Assembly (NCBI RefSeq): GCF_001017435.1
Contig: NZ_CP011371.1
Coordinates: 6,014,001 to 6,078,000 of the forward strand
From: Caldimonas brevitalea
Lineage (GTDB): Bacteria > Pseudomonadota > Gammaproteobacteria > Burkholderiales > Burkholderiaceae_C
DNA: 64,000 nucleotides
Direction: 5' to 3'
Under the pieces are notes generated by a model. The model searched no databases. It worked only from the letters and a program-made list of their open reading frames with translations, and was not told where the DNA came from. This document shows positions 1-7,424 of this stretch, piece by piece (positions within the stretch are counted from its first letter, which is position 1; each line of letters begins with the position of its first letter). Both the position numbers and the translations under genes were made by a program.

Positions 1-281
1 TCCGCGGCGAGGTGGGGTGCGATCTGTGCGCCGGCGCTTTCGGTGTCGGTCGACTTGACGCAAAACAGCACCAGCTGTGCGCCCGCCACCGCGCTCGGCG
101 ATTCACTCGCGTCGAGTTCGACGCGCGCCTGGAACGACTGGGTGTCGAGCCACAGGCCCTCGCGGCGGATGGCCGCGACATGCTGCGGCCGGCCGATCAA
201 GGTGACGGCATGGCCCGCACGGGCCAGCATGCCTCCGTAGTAGCAGCCGACGGCACCGGCCCCCATCACGGCGATCTTCAT
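1..281 (-). CDS. Ketopantoate reductase family (PanE/ApbA) protein, N-terminal part
   Basis: The visible 93 or so residues are the NADP-binding Rossmann half of a ketopantoate reductase (ApbA/PanE) family protein. It starts MKIAVMGAGAVGCYYGGML, with the GxGxxG nucleotide loop at residues 7-12, and continues into a strand reading LVLFCVKSTDT, the usual VKxxxT segment. True PanE reduces ketopantoate to pantoate for coenzyme A synthesis, but many genomes carry paralogues of unknown substrate, and the catalytic C-terminal helices lie outside the window. The gene starts 23 bp after the stop of the NIPSNAP-family gene and is probably cotranscribed with it. The isolated setting with a NIPSNAP gene argues slightly for a paralogue rather than the pantothenate enzyme. 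Confidence 0.8.
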   Translation of the reverse strand, partial: MKIAVMGAGAVGCYYGGMLARAGHAVTLIGRPQHVAAIRREGLWLDTQSFQARVELDASESPSAVAGAQLVLFCVKSTDTESAGAQIAPHLAA

Positions 282-304
282 GTGTTGCACTCCCACGTCT
301 CGCG

Positions 305-610
305 TCAGGGCAGCAGCGGACGGAAAAAGCTGCGCTCGTAGCTGACGATGCAGCGGGTCTCCTCGGCATACCGGAAGGCGGCCTGGCACTCCGGGTCGGC
401 GAAGGACTGTTCGCGGTAGGTCTCGTACGCGGCGAAGGAGGGAAAAGAAAACAGCGCCAGCGCGATGTTGTTCGCGCCTTCGGACGGCAGGAAATAGCCG
501 TGGTGGCGGCCGCCGAACTTCTCGACCAGCGGGATCCACAGGCGAGCGTAGTGCTCGAACTCCGTGGCCTGGTAGGGGTCGATGACGTAGCGGAGGTAGA
601 CGGAGATCAA
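305..610 (-). CDS. NIPSNAP family protein
   Basis: A 101-residue protein of the NIPSNAP family, small dimeric alpha/beta-barrel (ferredoxin-like) proteins that mostly lack an assigned reaction. It begins ISVYLRYVIDPYQATEFEHY after the initiator and has the typical HGYFLPSEGANN and FPSFAAYETYR segments. A start at TTG 610 is chosen because an AAGGAA ribosome site stands 5 bp upstream and the family begins exactly here. The longer reading frame to 670 would add a 20-residue tail unlike the family. It is immediately upstream of the ketopantoate-reductase-like gene, in the same direction. Function remains unassigned. Confidence 0.78.
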   Translation of the reverse strand: MISVYLRYVIDPYQATEFEHYARLWIPLVEKFGGRHHGYFLPSEGANNIALALFSFPSFAAYETYREQSFADPECQAAFRYAEETRCIVSYERSFFRPLLP

Positions 611-756
611 GCGGGTTCCTTCGGTGACGTGGCGAGCACCGCCGTCAGCCAGCGCAGGCTGGCGTGGCACCGAAGTCTACGACCGCCCTGCGCCGCACGC
701 CTCGCCACCGTGGGCCCGGCGCCGCATGCAGCGTCCCCGCGCCACGGCGCGAGCCC

Positions 757-1062
757 TCATTCGTTCCACAGGTCGAGACAGCGGCCCCGGAACACCGCGC
801 ACACATCATGCACGCTGTCGTCCTGGAACACGGCGGCCACCGCCTCGTCATGGTGGCGCGCCAGCACCACCATGGTTTTGAACGACACGCCGCGTGTGGC
901 CAGTCGCACCACGACGGTATAGGGGGACGGACGCGCGGGCTCGACGGCGGCGCCCGTCCCCCCGACCTCACCGACGCCCGTCTCGACCACGGTCTCGGGC
1001 GAGCGGGTGTTGCGGTAGTCCATCTCCACGACTTGGCGTATGGCATCCCAAGGCGTCACCAT
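757..1062 (-). CDS. Small hypothetical protein (101 aa)
   Basis: I do not recognise this protein. It starts MVTPWDAIRQVVEMDYRN behind a good ribosome site (GGAGAGG 3 to 4 bp upstream of the ATG) and ends LDLWNE. It is soluble and mixed alpha/beta in composition, with no signal peptide or membrane segment. The middle reads as regular strands (SPYTVVVRLATRG, FKTMVVLARH), which suggests a small beta-rich fold. A long overlapping plus-strand frame (664-1368) has no ribosome site and arginine/proline-rich shadow composition, so the minus-strand reading is preferred. Confidence 0.5.
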   Translation of the reverse strand: MVTPWDAIRQVVEMDYRNTRSPETVVETGVGEVGGTGAAVEPARPSPYTVVVRLATRGVSFKTMVVLARHHDEAVAAVFQDDSVHDVCAVFRGRCLDLWNE

Positions 1063-1384
1063 GCACCTCTCCTTTCAAACATCAAACCTTCCGCACTGCA
1101 ACGGCACCAACGCGGCCAGGTTCCACCGGCACTGTATGGGCCCCTATCGTTCACATCTGTACGTGGTTCCATCACTGTCAATGATTGCGGGGTCATGCCA
1201 CGCGTCGTCAGGTCTGCGCAAGGAACTTGGTATCAGCGCCGCACACCGGGAGCCCGCGGGCAGGACAGGCGCCGCTGCAGCGCCCGGTGCAGCCTGTGGC
1301 CTCACCCCGCTCCGGCATTCTTGAACATCGGCCTCACCGTTACCTGTCCGGGCTTGCGCTGCACGTAATGGCGCGCCGGCTCGA
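1063..1384. other. Intergenic region without a gene
   Basis: This 320-bp stretch lies between the end of the CvpA-CAP gene and the start of the 101-aa gene, both on the minus strand. The segment around 1140-1200 is visibly less GC-rich than its surroundings and probably carries the promoter for the 101-aa gene. I see no convincing open frame, RNA gene or terminator. Confidence 0.4.
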
Positions 1385-2353
1385 TCAATTGCGAAAGTTT
1401 TGCGTCACCATCAAGCCGTACTTGCCGCCGTCAACGATGCCGACCCCCAGCCGCCCGAAGGCCGGCCGCAAGATGTTGGCGCGGTGCCCTGGTGACTTCA
1501 TCAAGCCCCGGTGGGCGCCTGCCAAGGTCGGCGCCAGCGCGAGGTTCTCGCCCGCCATCAGGAACCGCACCCGGCGCTGTCGCATGCGGTCGAACGGGTC
1601 CTGGCCTTCCGGCGTGAGATGCGAGAAATAGCCGCGGCCGAACATGTCGCGGGCATGGGCACGGGCCACCTCGGCCAGCTCCGGGTCGGCGGCCAGCGGC
1701 GCCAGGCCGGCTTCGCGGCGGGCCGCGTTGACCATCTCGAGCATCTCCACCTCGAGGTCGGGCCGCGCCCTGGGATGCGCGACCTTGAAGGGCAGGTGCA
1801 CCAGCGCGGTCGACCCCGGCTTGATGGTCAGTTTGCCCAGCGACTTGTCGACCGCCTCCGCGAAGATGGGCGTGAGCTTCGATTCCATCCATTCGGCGCC
1901 CACCATCAATGGGCCGGCCAGCCGGCTCTGGCGCGCCAGGGACGTCAGCGGGTCGGACAAAGGCACGGCGAGCAACAGCACCACGACAACGGTGGCGTTG
2001 ATCACGCCGCGTGCGGCCCCGGGGAGCACGCCGAGCAGATGGTTGGCCCGGTGTCGGTGCACCGAGGCCGGCAGGGCTCGCAACAGCCGGTGCGCCAGCA
2101 GCGTCATCGCGATGCAGCCCAGCCCGTAGAGCAGTAGAAAAGACAGGGGCGGCGCCCACAGGCCGATGGGCGGTGCGTGCACCTCCCACCAGGCGGCCGG
2201 ATAGCGGTAGGCCCAAAACGCCAGTGCCAGACTGGCCGCGAGCACCACCAGTTCGAGCAGCGTGACCAGAAAGCCGCGCGTATAGCCGACCCAGACACTG
2301 ACCGAGATGACCAGCGCCAGCAGCAGGTCTGCGGCATACATCGACAGCTCCAT
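1385..2353 (-). CDS. CvpA-type membrane protein fused to a CAP/SCP domain
   Basis: A 322-residue two-part protein. The N-terminal ~150 residues are a CvpA-like membrane unit, with hydrophobic helices near residues 5-20, 28-48, 65-88 and 115-130. The C-terminal ~120 residues (about 201-322) are a CAP/SCP (YkwD-like) domain with the conserved pocket residues: His in RAHARDM (233), Glu in GENLA (269) and His in SPGHRANIL (290). CAP domains are extracytoplasmic and of varied function. The membrane unit would tether this one on the outer face of the inner membrane. ATG 2353 is preferred because AGGTGG precedes it. An upstream frame start at 2398 lacks a clear ribosome site. Confidence 0.8.
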   Translation of the reverse strand: MELSMYAADLLLALVISVSVWVGYTRGFLVTLLELVVLAASLALAFWAYRYPAAWWEVHAPPIGLWAPPLSFLLLYGLGCIAMTLLAHRLLRALPASVHRHRANHLLGVLPGAARGVINATVVVVLLLAVPLSDPLTSLARQSRLAGPLMVGAEWMESKLTPIFAEAVDKSLGKLTIKPGSTALVHLPFKVAHPRARPDLEVEMLEMVNAARREAGLAPLAADPELAEVARAHARDMFGRGYFSHLTPEGQDPFDRMRQRRVRFLMAGENLALAPTLAGAHRGLMKSPGHRANILRPAFGRLGVGIVDGGKYGLMVTQNFRN

Positions 2354-2494
2354 GCCACCACCTGCTGCAAGCCGGATTCCCACTCGCCGTGCTGTCACAA
2401 TCCCTGTTCTGCAAGGGGTGCTAGTGGCCTGTCACCCTGGAATGGGAGGCGAGGGACACAACGACTTCCGATGCCAGGGTTACAGGCCACGGGT

Positions 2495-2543
2495 CACTAC
2501 GAATCTACGGAGTTGTCGCTGCGACGGGCACGGCGATAAGCTG
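2495..2543 (+). promoter_or_regulatory. 49-bp upstream element, copy 1
   Basis: The pattern is CACTACGAATC, 2 bp, CGGA, 1 bp, TTGTC, 15 bp, GCGATAAGCTG. It ends 104 bp before the ATG of the 162-aa protein at 2648. The same blocks with identical spacing recur at 4798-4846, 101 bp before the gene at 4948. Conserved blocks with fixed spacing and fixed distance to two start codons indicate a shared promoter or activator-plus-promoter element. The sigma factor or activator is unknown. The GATAA block resembles a sigma-28 -10, but no TAAA -35 stands at the right distance. Confidence 0.6.
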
Positions 2544-2647
2544 CCATGACTTGCCTGCCTACCCCGGCGCACCCGTCTGCCCCACGCCACAGCCCCCGTC
2601 ATCAGAACACTGCGTCGCGAGGGAGGTATCGCGCGGAGAACTGCACG

Positions 2648-3139
2648 ATGACCCTGTACGACTGCGCAGGCCCGGACCCCCTGGCGTTTGCGTCTTTCCC
2701 TGAACCCGACCCGGACCCGTTCCATGCCTATGACCGGTATCTGGAACTGGACCTGCTCGACCCGCGAGGGTTGGACATCGGCATGGGCAAGGCCGCCGTC
2801 GCCCTGGCCCGGTTCACGGTGCGCGACTGCGAGTCGCTCGCCGCGGCCCTCGGGTCGCGCGGCGCTCGCTGGCTGGCGCGCTGCGCCCGCTCGCTCGGCG
2901 GCGTCGACGAGCTGTGGTCGGTGGCCGTGCTGCTGCGGCTCAGCCAACACTGGGACGACAACGTCGCCACCACCGCACTCCAAACCCTGACCGGCAGCGG
3001 CCAGGCGTCGGCGGGCGACGGCTCACGGCAAATGCTCGAGGCGATCGGCAACCTGAAGCCGCGCACCGGTCATTTGGTGCACGTGCTGATCACGGCGTTG
3101 GAGCACAAGCTGAAGGCGCTGCCGGCCTCGACCTCTTAA
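2648..3139 (+). CDS. Hypothetical protein (163 aa) under the shared 49-bp element
   Basis: An unrecognised soluble protein starting MTLYDCAGPDPLAFASFPEP. It has an acidic, proline-rich N-terminal 40 residues followed by a helical remainder (KAAVALARFTVRDCESLAAAL; DELWSVAVLLRLSQHW; HVLITALEHKLKAL). There is no signal peptide or membrane segment. The ATG at 2648 follows a GGAGAA ribosome site, and an upstream frame to 2546 has low-quality composition. The most informative fact is its promoter: the element at 2495-2543 also precedes the unrelated gene at 4948, so the two are probably coregulated. A role in a secreted or stress-linked programme is only inference. Confidence 0.6.
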   Translation: MTLYDCAGPDPLAFASFPEPDPDPFHAYDRYLELDLLDPRGLDIGMGKAAVALARFTVRDCESLAAALGSRGARWLARCARSLGGVDELWSVAVLLRLSQHWDDNVATTALQTLTGSGQASAGDGSRQMLEAIGNLKPRTGHLVHVLITALEHKLKALPASTS

Positions 3140-3191
3140 CGCGTCGAGGCCGCCCGGCGGCGCGCACCGCCTACACGCCGCCGTGGTTCAT

Positions 3192-3857
3192 TCAGGCTGT
3201 GCTGGCGTCGCTGTCGGCCGCCCAGTGGCGCGCCCACACCGGCGCCACCGCCTCGTGCTGGTCGATGCGACTCAACACCGCCGCCCACTGCGGCCGCACG
3301 CGGCCCAGGTGGGCGCGGGTTCCGGCCCATCTCGACACCACGGCGGCGAGCAGGTCGAGGGCGCCGAGGCGGTCTCCGCTCAGGAAGGGCTGCGCCGGGA
3401 AGCTGTCGGCAAAGCGGTCCCACAATCGATGCAGCCGGGCGCGCGCGCCCTCGCGCACACGCTCTCGGTCTGCCTCGTCGGTGGCGGCGGTCCAGCGCTC
3501 GGGATAGTCGATGATGCCGATGGCCGCATAACAGTTCGCGGCCAGATAGACCAGCCCGCGGATGGCCTGCGCCCGGGCGGTGGGGTCGCCGGGCAGCAGA
3601 CCGCTTTCGGGGTGGCGCAAACCGAGCTCGACCAGGATCGCGGCGCTTTCCGTCATCGTGCTGCCGTCGGGCCAGCGCAGCGCCGGCACCTGGCGCAGCG
3701 GGTTGACTTGCTGCAACTCGTCGAGGGCCGACTGCTCGTCCCACGACGCCGCCTCCACCTGTCGGAACGGCAACCGGGCCAGGCACAGGGCCGCCTCGAT
3801 GGCGGCACTGCCGCTGCCCTTGTAGCCGTAGAGCACATGTTCTTCGCGAGAGTTCAC
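3192..3857 (-). CDS. Glutathione S-transferase family protein
   Basis: A 221-residue cytosolic GST. The N-terminal thioredoxin-like domain (about 5-80) has the LYGYKGSGSAAIEAAL start, with serine near the glutathione-activating position, the cis-proline in RQVPALRW and the glutathione-binding GSTMTESAAILVEL (Glu-Ser). A helical C-terminal domain follows with the N-capping motif near LGALDLLAAVVSRW. GTG 3857 is preferred because AGGAG lies 7 to 8 bp upstream and the family begins here. It sits 58 bp downstream of the SDR gene in the same direction, so both may detoxify or convert the same electrophilic or carbonyl substrate. The substrate is unknown. Confidence 0.85.
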   Translation of the reverse strand: MNSREEHVLYGYKGSGSAAIEAALCLARLPFRQVEAASWDEQSALDELQQVNPLRQVPALRWPDGSTMTESAAILVELGLRHPESGLLPGDPTARAQAIRGLVYLAANCYAAIGIIDYPERWTAATDEADRERVREGARARLHRLWDRFADSFPAQPFLSGDRLGALDLLAAVVSRWAGTRAHLGRVRPQWAAVLSRIDQHEAVAPVWARHWAADSDASTA

Positions 3858-3915
3858 GTCGTCGTCTCCTGGAAGTGTTGATGTGGCAGCCGCCCGCGGC
3901 GACACGCGCAGGCCG

Positions 3916-4665
3916 TCAGCGTGCGGTGTAGCCGCCGTCCACGGCGTAGAAGCCGCCGGTGATGAACGAAGCGTGCTCGGACAACAGGAATGCCACCAGT
4001 TCGGCCACTTCGTGCCGCTCGGCAAAACGGGGCATCGGGTGGCTGCCCGCCATCGCGGCGCGGTCCTCCTGTGGCGCCATTTTCATGCGCGGCGTGTCGA
4101 CGTAGCCGGGCCCCACCGCATTCACCCTCACGCCGTGCTCGGCGTATTCGAGCGCCGCAGCCCGGGTCAGCCCGACGATGCCATGCTTGGCCGCGGTGTA
4201 GGCCGCCAGCCCCGGCACGCCCACCACGCCGTTGGCCGACGACATGTTGACGATGGCCCCGCCGCCGCTGCGCACCACCGCGGGCAGCTCGAACTTCAGG
4301 CCGAAGAACACACCGTCGAGGTCGGTGGCGATGACGTCGCGCCAGGCCTGCACCTCCAGGTCTTCGAGCCGTGCGCGCGGGCCGGTGATACCCGCGTTGT
4401 TGACGGCCCCGTGCAGTGCGCCGAACCGGCGCAGCGCGGCTTCGACGGCGGCCGCCACCGCAGCCGGGTCGCGCACGTCGGCCGCGATGGGCAAGGCGCG
4501 CTCGCCGGCCGGGTCGAGGCGCCGCGCCACCGTCGCGACGCCATCGAGTTCACGGCCCACCAACACCACGGCGGCGCCCCGCGCATGGAGGGTCTCGGCG
4601 ACAGTCTCACCCAAACCCGTGGCGGCACCGGTGACGAGGAAAACCTTGCGATCGAATTCGTTCAT
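3916..4665 (-). CDS. Short-chain dehydrogenase/reductase (SDR)
   Basis: A classical SDR of 249 residues. The cofactor loop TGAATGLG is at residues 12-19, NNAG near 89-92, the catalytic Ser in NMSSANG, and Tyr-x3-Lys in YTAAK. It ends with the family-typical ITGGFYAVDGGYTA. It would oxidise or reduce an alcohol/ketone pair with NAD(P). The substrate cannot be read from the sequence. It is upstream of, and probably cotranscribed with, the GST gene. A short palindrome (TGTCAC-CA-GTGACA, 4742-4755) stands about 77 bp upstream of the start. Confidence 0.9.
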   Translation of the reverse strand: MNEFDRKVFLVTGAATGLGETVAETLHARGAAVVLVGRELDGVATVARRLDPAGERALPIAADVRDPAAVAAAVEAALRRFGALHGAVNNAGITGPRARLEDLEVQAWRDVIATDLDGVFFGLKFELPAVVRSGGGAIVNMSSANGVVGVPGLAAYTAAKHGIVGLTRAAALEYAEHGVRVNAVGPGYVDTPRMKMAPQEDRAAMAGSHPMPRFAERHEVAELVAFLLSEHASFITGGFYAVDGGYTAR

Positions 4666-4741
4666 GTCGACGTCCTTCTCAATGGCAGGCAGCAGCCTGG
4701 AATGGATACGCCTCAGGCTAGCGCGCGTCTGAGCCCAAACG

Positions 4742-4755
4742 TGTCACCAGTGACA
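4742..4755. promoter_or_regulatory. Palindrome upstream of the SDR-GST pair
   Basis: TGTCAC-CA-GTGACA is a perfect 6-bp inverted repeat with a 2-bp spacer. It lies between the SDR start (4665, minus strand) and the 49-bp element for the gene at 4948. It could be an operator for either. No regulator gene is adjacent, so this is only a candidate site. Confidence 0.35.
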
Positions 4756-4797
4756 AGCCGCTTCGACGCTGACATCTTGGCGGCCTCGAGGCCGTCT

Positions 4798-4846
4798 CAC
4801 TACGAATCCCCGGACTTGTCCGCCGTGAAAGCCGGGCGATAAGCTG
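4798..4846 (+). promoter_or_regulatory. 49-bp upstream element, copy 2
   Basis: Second copy of the element at 2495-2543: CACTACGAATC, 2 bp, CGGA, 1 bp, TTGTC, 15 bp, GCGATAAGCTG, with every block at the same spacing. It ends 101 bp upstream of the ATG at 4948. Confidence 0.6.
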
Positions 4847-4947
4847 ACCACTCGAGCGACCCGCTGTTCTCGTCGCATGGCATGGCATGCCGTTGCCATG
4901 CGGCACGGCCGCCCTTCTTTCTTGCGACCCCTGACACTGGAGACACG

Positions 4948-6459
4948 ATGACCGCTCCCACCTCGCTCAACCCGGCGCAGGTCCATAACTACGTCGCGAT
5001 GATCGAAACCACCTACCGGCAGCAGGGAGCCGCGGCCGCGGCGCGGCAGTTGCGCGAGGTGACCCAGCAGCAGACGCTGACGCAGCAAGACAAGCAGGCC
5101 ATCTACAACGGCGTCGACGACAAAAAGGTGGTCGCCGGCATCGCGGACGACCTCGGCAAGCACGCCCACACCGACTTCGGCAAACAGAGCGGCGATGCGA
5201 CGGCCGGGCCGATCGACACCCAGGCCGAATACGTGCAGGCGACCGCCGACATGGCCGGCGTGTTCGAGAACACGCAAGACAGCGGCGAAGCCCGGAGCTT
5301 CTCGCAAGACGTGTTGGACAGCATCCAGGTGCCGGCTGGCGCCCGGCAGGACCCGCAAGCCCGGCTGGGCCTGTTCGGCCAGAGCTTGAAGGGCGACCTG
5401 AAGCAGAACAACACCCAGTTGCTGATCGAGTCGGTCGCCTTCAGCCTCACCGACCCGAAGAGCGGCAACGGCGTGTTCCAGCTGTCCGGGGCCGAGCGCA
5501 AGGCCACCGTCGACGGCTTGCTGAAGACGGTCGAGGACACACCGCTGAACGACCTCGAGGTCACGATCGAAGATGGCGACACGCTGTGGGCGGTGGCCGC
5601 GAACGGCGACGTGCAGCGACGCATGATGACGCCCGGGGAGTGGCAGCGCGCCGAGACCGAGAACTGGAGCGCCGACCGCCGCACCCGCTTCGTGCTCGAC
5701 CGGCTGGAAACCGAGAACGGCTACCACCGCAACCTCGACGACGGCCACGCCACGTCCGCCGCCTTCGACCCCGACACCGTCAGCCGAGGCGACAAGATCA
5801 AGGTCACGAACCACGGCACCACACTCGCGGTCGACACCGGCAACACCGCCGGCCAGGCCGCGCCGAGCCAGGACCAGAACGTCAGGCTCGATCCGATCCA
5901 CCAAGGCGCGAGCAACATTGCGACCGCCTATCACAGCGACCCTGGCCGAGGGGTGGCGCTGTACCAGGACCTGACCCGGGACATGACCGCCGACCAAAAG
6001 GCGGAGATGAACCGCAAGCTGCTGGAGATGGACGGCCGGGCATGGGGCGAGGACATGCTCAAGGCGATGGGCGTGAGCGATCCCCAAACCGCCAAGCTGC
6101 TGGCCGGCCGGGCTCCCGACCCTAAGACCGGCAAGCCAACCGGCCGGAGCAACGTCGAAGCCGTCTACAAGGTCTACGTCGCCCAGGGCGGCGACCCGTC
6201 CAAGTTCATCCGCTACCTCAACGAGGTCAGTCAGGGCGGGACGGGCAAGGTCGAGAAACTGGTTTGGGGTGCGCAGGGTGTCATGGCCCACGCGAAGGAC
6301 GGCAAGCCGCTCCAGCACAAGGACCGCGACGGCGCCCAGCACCACAACTGGGACAACACCACCGCCCTGATCGACCCGAGGCGCACCACCCCGCCCGAGA
6401 GCGTGTCGGGCTTCAAGTCGATGATGCGGTTCTTCGACATCAAGCCCATCCCCACCTGA
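4948..6459 (+). CDS. Hypothetical 503-aa protein with LysM-like segments
   Basis: I do not recognise the family. The 503-residue product is hydrophilic, without signal peptide or membrane segment, and rich in Gln, Asp and Lys. The N-terminal third is helical (QVHNYVAMIETTYRQQG and following). The middle holds VTIEDGDTLWAVAANGD (about residues 204-220) and, some 60 residues later, FDPDTVSRGDKIKV. These look like the two halves of a LysM motif separated by an insertion. The C-terminal part (YHSDPGRGVALYQDLTRDM; SNVEAVYKVYVAQGGDPSKFIRYLNEV) is of unknown fold. ATG 4948 has a GGAG site and follows a promoter element shared with the gene at 2648. A secreted effector-like role is possible but unproven. 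Confidence 0.65.
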   Translation: MTAPTSLNPAQVHNYVAMIETTYRQQGAAAAARQLREVTQQQTLTQQDKQAIYNGVDDKKVVAGIADDLGKHAHTDFGKQSGDATAGPIDTQAEYVQATADMAGVFENTQDSGEARSFSQDVLDSIQVPAGARQDPQARLGLFGQSLKGDLKQNNTQLLIESVAFSLTDPKSGNGVFQLSGAERKATVDGLLKTVEDTPLNDLEVTIEDGDTLWAVAANGDVQRRMMTPGEWQRAETENWSADRRTRFVLDRLETENGYHRNLDDGHATSAAFDPDTVSRGDKIKVTNHGTTLAVDTGNTAGQAAPSQDQNVRLDPIHQGASNIATAYHSDPGRGVALYQDLTRDMTADQKAEMNRKLLEMDGRAWGEDMLKAMGVSDPQTAKLLAGRAPDPKTGKPTGRSNVEAVYKVYVAQGGDPSKFIRYLNEVSQGGTGKVEKLVWGAQGVMAHAKDGKPLQHKDRDGAQHHNWDNTTALIDPRRTTPPESVSGFKSMMRFFDIKPIPT

Positions 6460-6860
6460 GCCTTCGCGCTCGCCCTCGCCCACACGTGCGCGACCTCCCG
6501 CGCACGTGACGCCATCGTACGTTCTGCACCGCAGGCCGCTGGCTGCACGAGTGCCCGCAGTTCCGCGTGGCGCCCGCCGGCCCGATCCCTCGCCGCGGTG
6601 ATGGCGGCCCTGACATCCAAGCTGTCGCCCGGTCCCGGACCTCGGCGCAGCCCGCCGCCTTCGTGCGCGGGAGTGCGATGTCCGCGCCGTCTGCATAGCA
6701 GAACTCCTGCTCCTGCGCAGCCACGGAAGCGCCTGCCCCGGCATCCCGAAACGCCAACTGCGCCAAATTTCTCACACCGGCGCCGCATAAGCACTTCACC
6801 TATGCGCCCACATGCCGAAACCCAAGGGGCCACTCCTACTCACTCGCAAGGAACCGATTC
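6460..6860. other. Intergenic region with a downstream hairpin
   Basis: This 401-bp stretch lies between two plus-strand genes. It contains a perfect 10-bp inverted repeat just after the stop codon (listed separately). The segment near 6760-6855 is less GC-rich and probably carries the promoter of the Cache-domain gene. No supported gene is seen. Confidence 0.4.
6483..6508 (+). terminator. Hairpin after the 4948-6459 gene
   Basis: CACGTGCGCG (6483-6492), a 6-base loop and CGCGCACGTG (6499-6508) form a perfect 10-bp stem 24 bp after the stop codon at 6459. There is no T-run, so it would be a weak or factor-assisted terminator, or a protein-binding palindrome. Confidence 0.4.
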
Positions 6861-7331
6861 ATGTTCAGCAAGTTCACCCGCACCGCCACCGTCGCCATCG
6901 TCGCCGGTTTTGTCAGCTTCGGCGCCATCGCCCAAGAACGCGGCACGAAAGATGAAGCCAAAGCCATGGCCGACGCAGCGGCTGCCCACGTCAAGAAGGT
7001 CGGCGTCGAAAAGGCCTTCAACGACTTCCAGACCGACAAGGCCACCTGGATCAAGAAGGACATGTACGTCTTCGCGATCGACTACACCGGCACCATCGTC
7101 GCCCACGGCATGACGCCCAAGCTGGTCGGCAAGAACATGGCCGAAATGAAGAACGACGACGGCAAGAGCTCGGTGCTCGAAATGGCGGAAGTCGCCAAGA
7201 CCAAGGGCGCCGGCTGGTACCAGTACACCTTCACGCACCCGGCCACCAAGAAGGCTGAGAACAAGGCTTCCTACATCGTGAAGACCCCTGGCAGCGCCAA
7301 CACCTTCCTCGGCGTCGGCATCTACCAGTGA
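6861..7331 (+). CDS. Secreted single-Cache-domain protein
   Basis: A 156-residue periplasmic protein. A signal peptide (MFSKFTRTATVAIVAGFVSFGAIA, cleavage about residue 24) is followed by one small Cache domain (SCache type 2). Typical segments are MYVFAIDYTGTIVAHGMTPKLVGKN and WYQYTFTHPATKKAENKASYI. Such domains bind small ligands and are normally the sensor half of chemoreceptors or kinases; here the domain stands alone without a membrane anchor. The chemoreceptor gene begins 93 bp downstream on the same strand, so this protein may act as a soluble ligand-binding partner for it. ATG 6861 begins a normal Sec signal, and AAGGAA precedes it. Confidence 0.85.
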   Translation: MFSKFTRTATVAIVAGFVSFGAIAQERGTKDEAKAMADAAAAHVKKVGVEKAFNDFQTDKATWIKKDMYVFAIDYTGTIVAHGMTPKLVGKNMAEMKNDDGKSSVLEMAEVAKTKGAGWYQYTFTHPATKKAENKASYIVKTPGSANTFLGVGIYQ

Positions 7332-7424
7332 TCTTTCGACGGCCGGTGTCGGTGCTGAACGCACCGGCCACCGGCTTTTGATTTCGTACTCGTGCCTGGT
7401 CGCAACCCTGACAAGAAGCCTCCC

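Noticed and set aside
664..1368. A 234-codon plus-strand frame over the small minus-strand gene
   Set aside because: No ribosome site and arginine/histidine-rich composition. The minus-strand 101-aa frame has a good ribosome site.
2525..2545. Sigma-28 promoter from the GCGATAA block
   Set aside because: No TAAA -35 block at the right distance in either copy, although the -10 resembles the consensus.
4742..4768. A third ECF41 promoter at the TGTCAC in the SDR upstream region
   Set aside because: No CGTC occurs 16 bp downstream on either strand. The site is better described as a palindrome.
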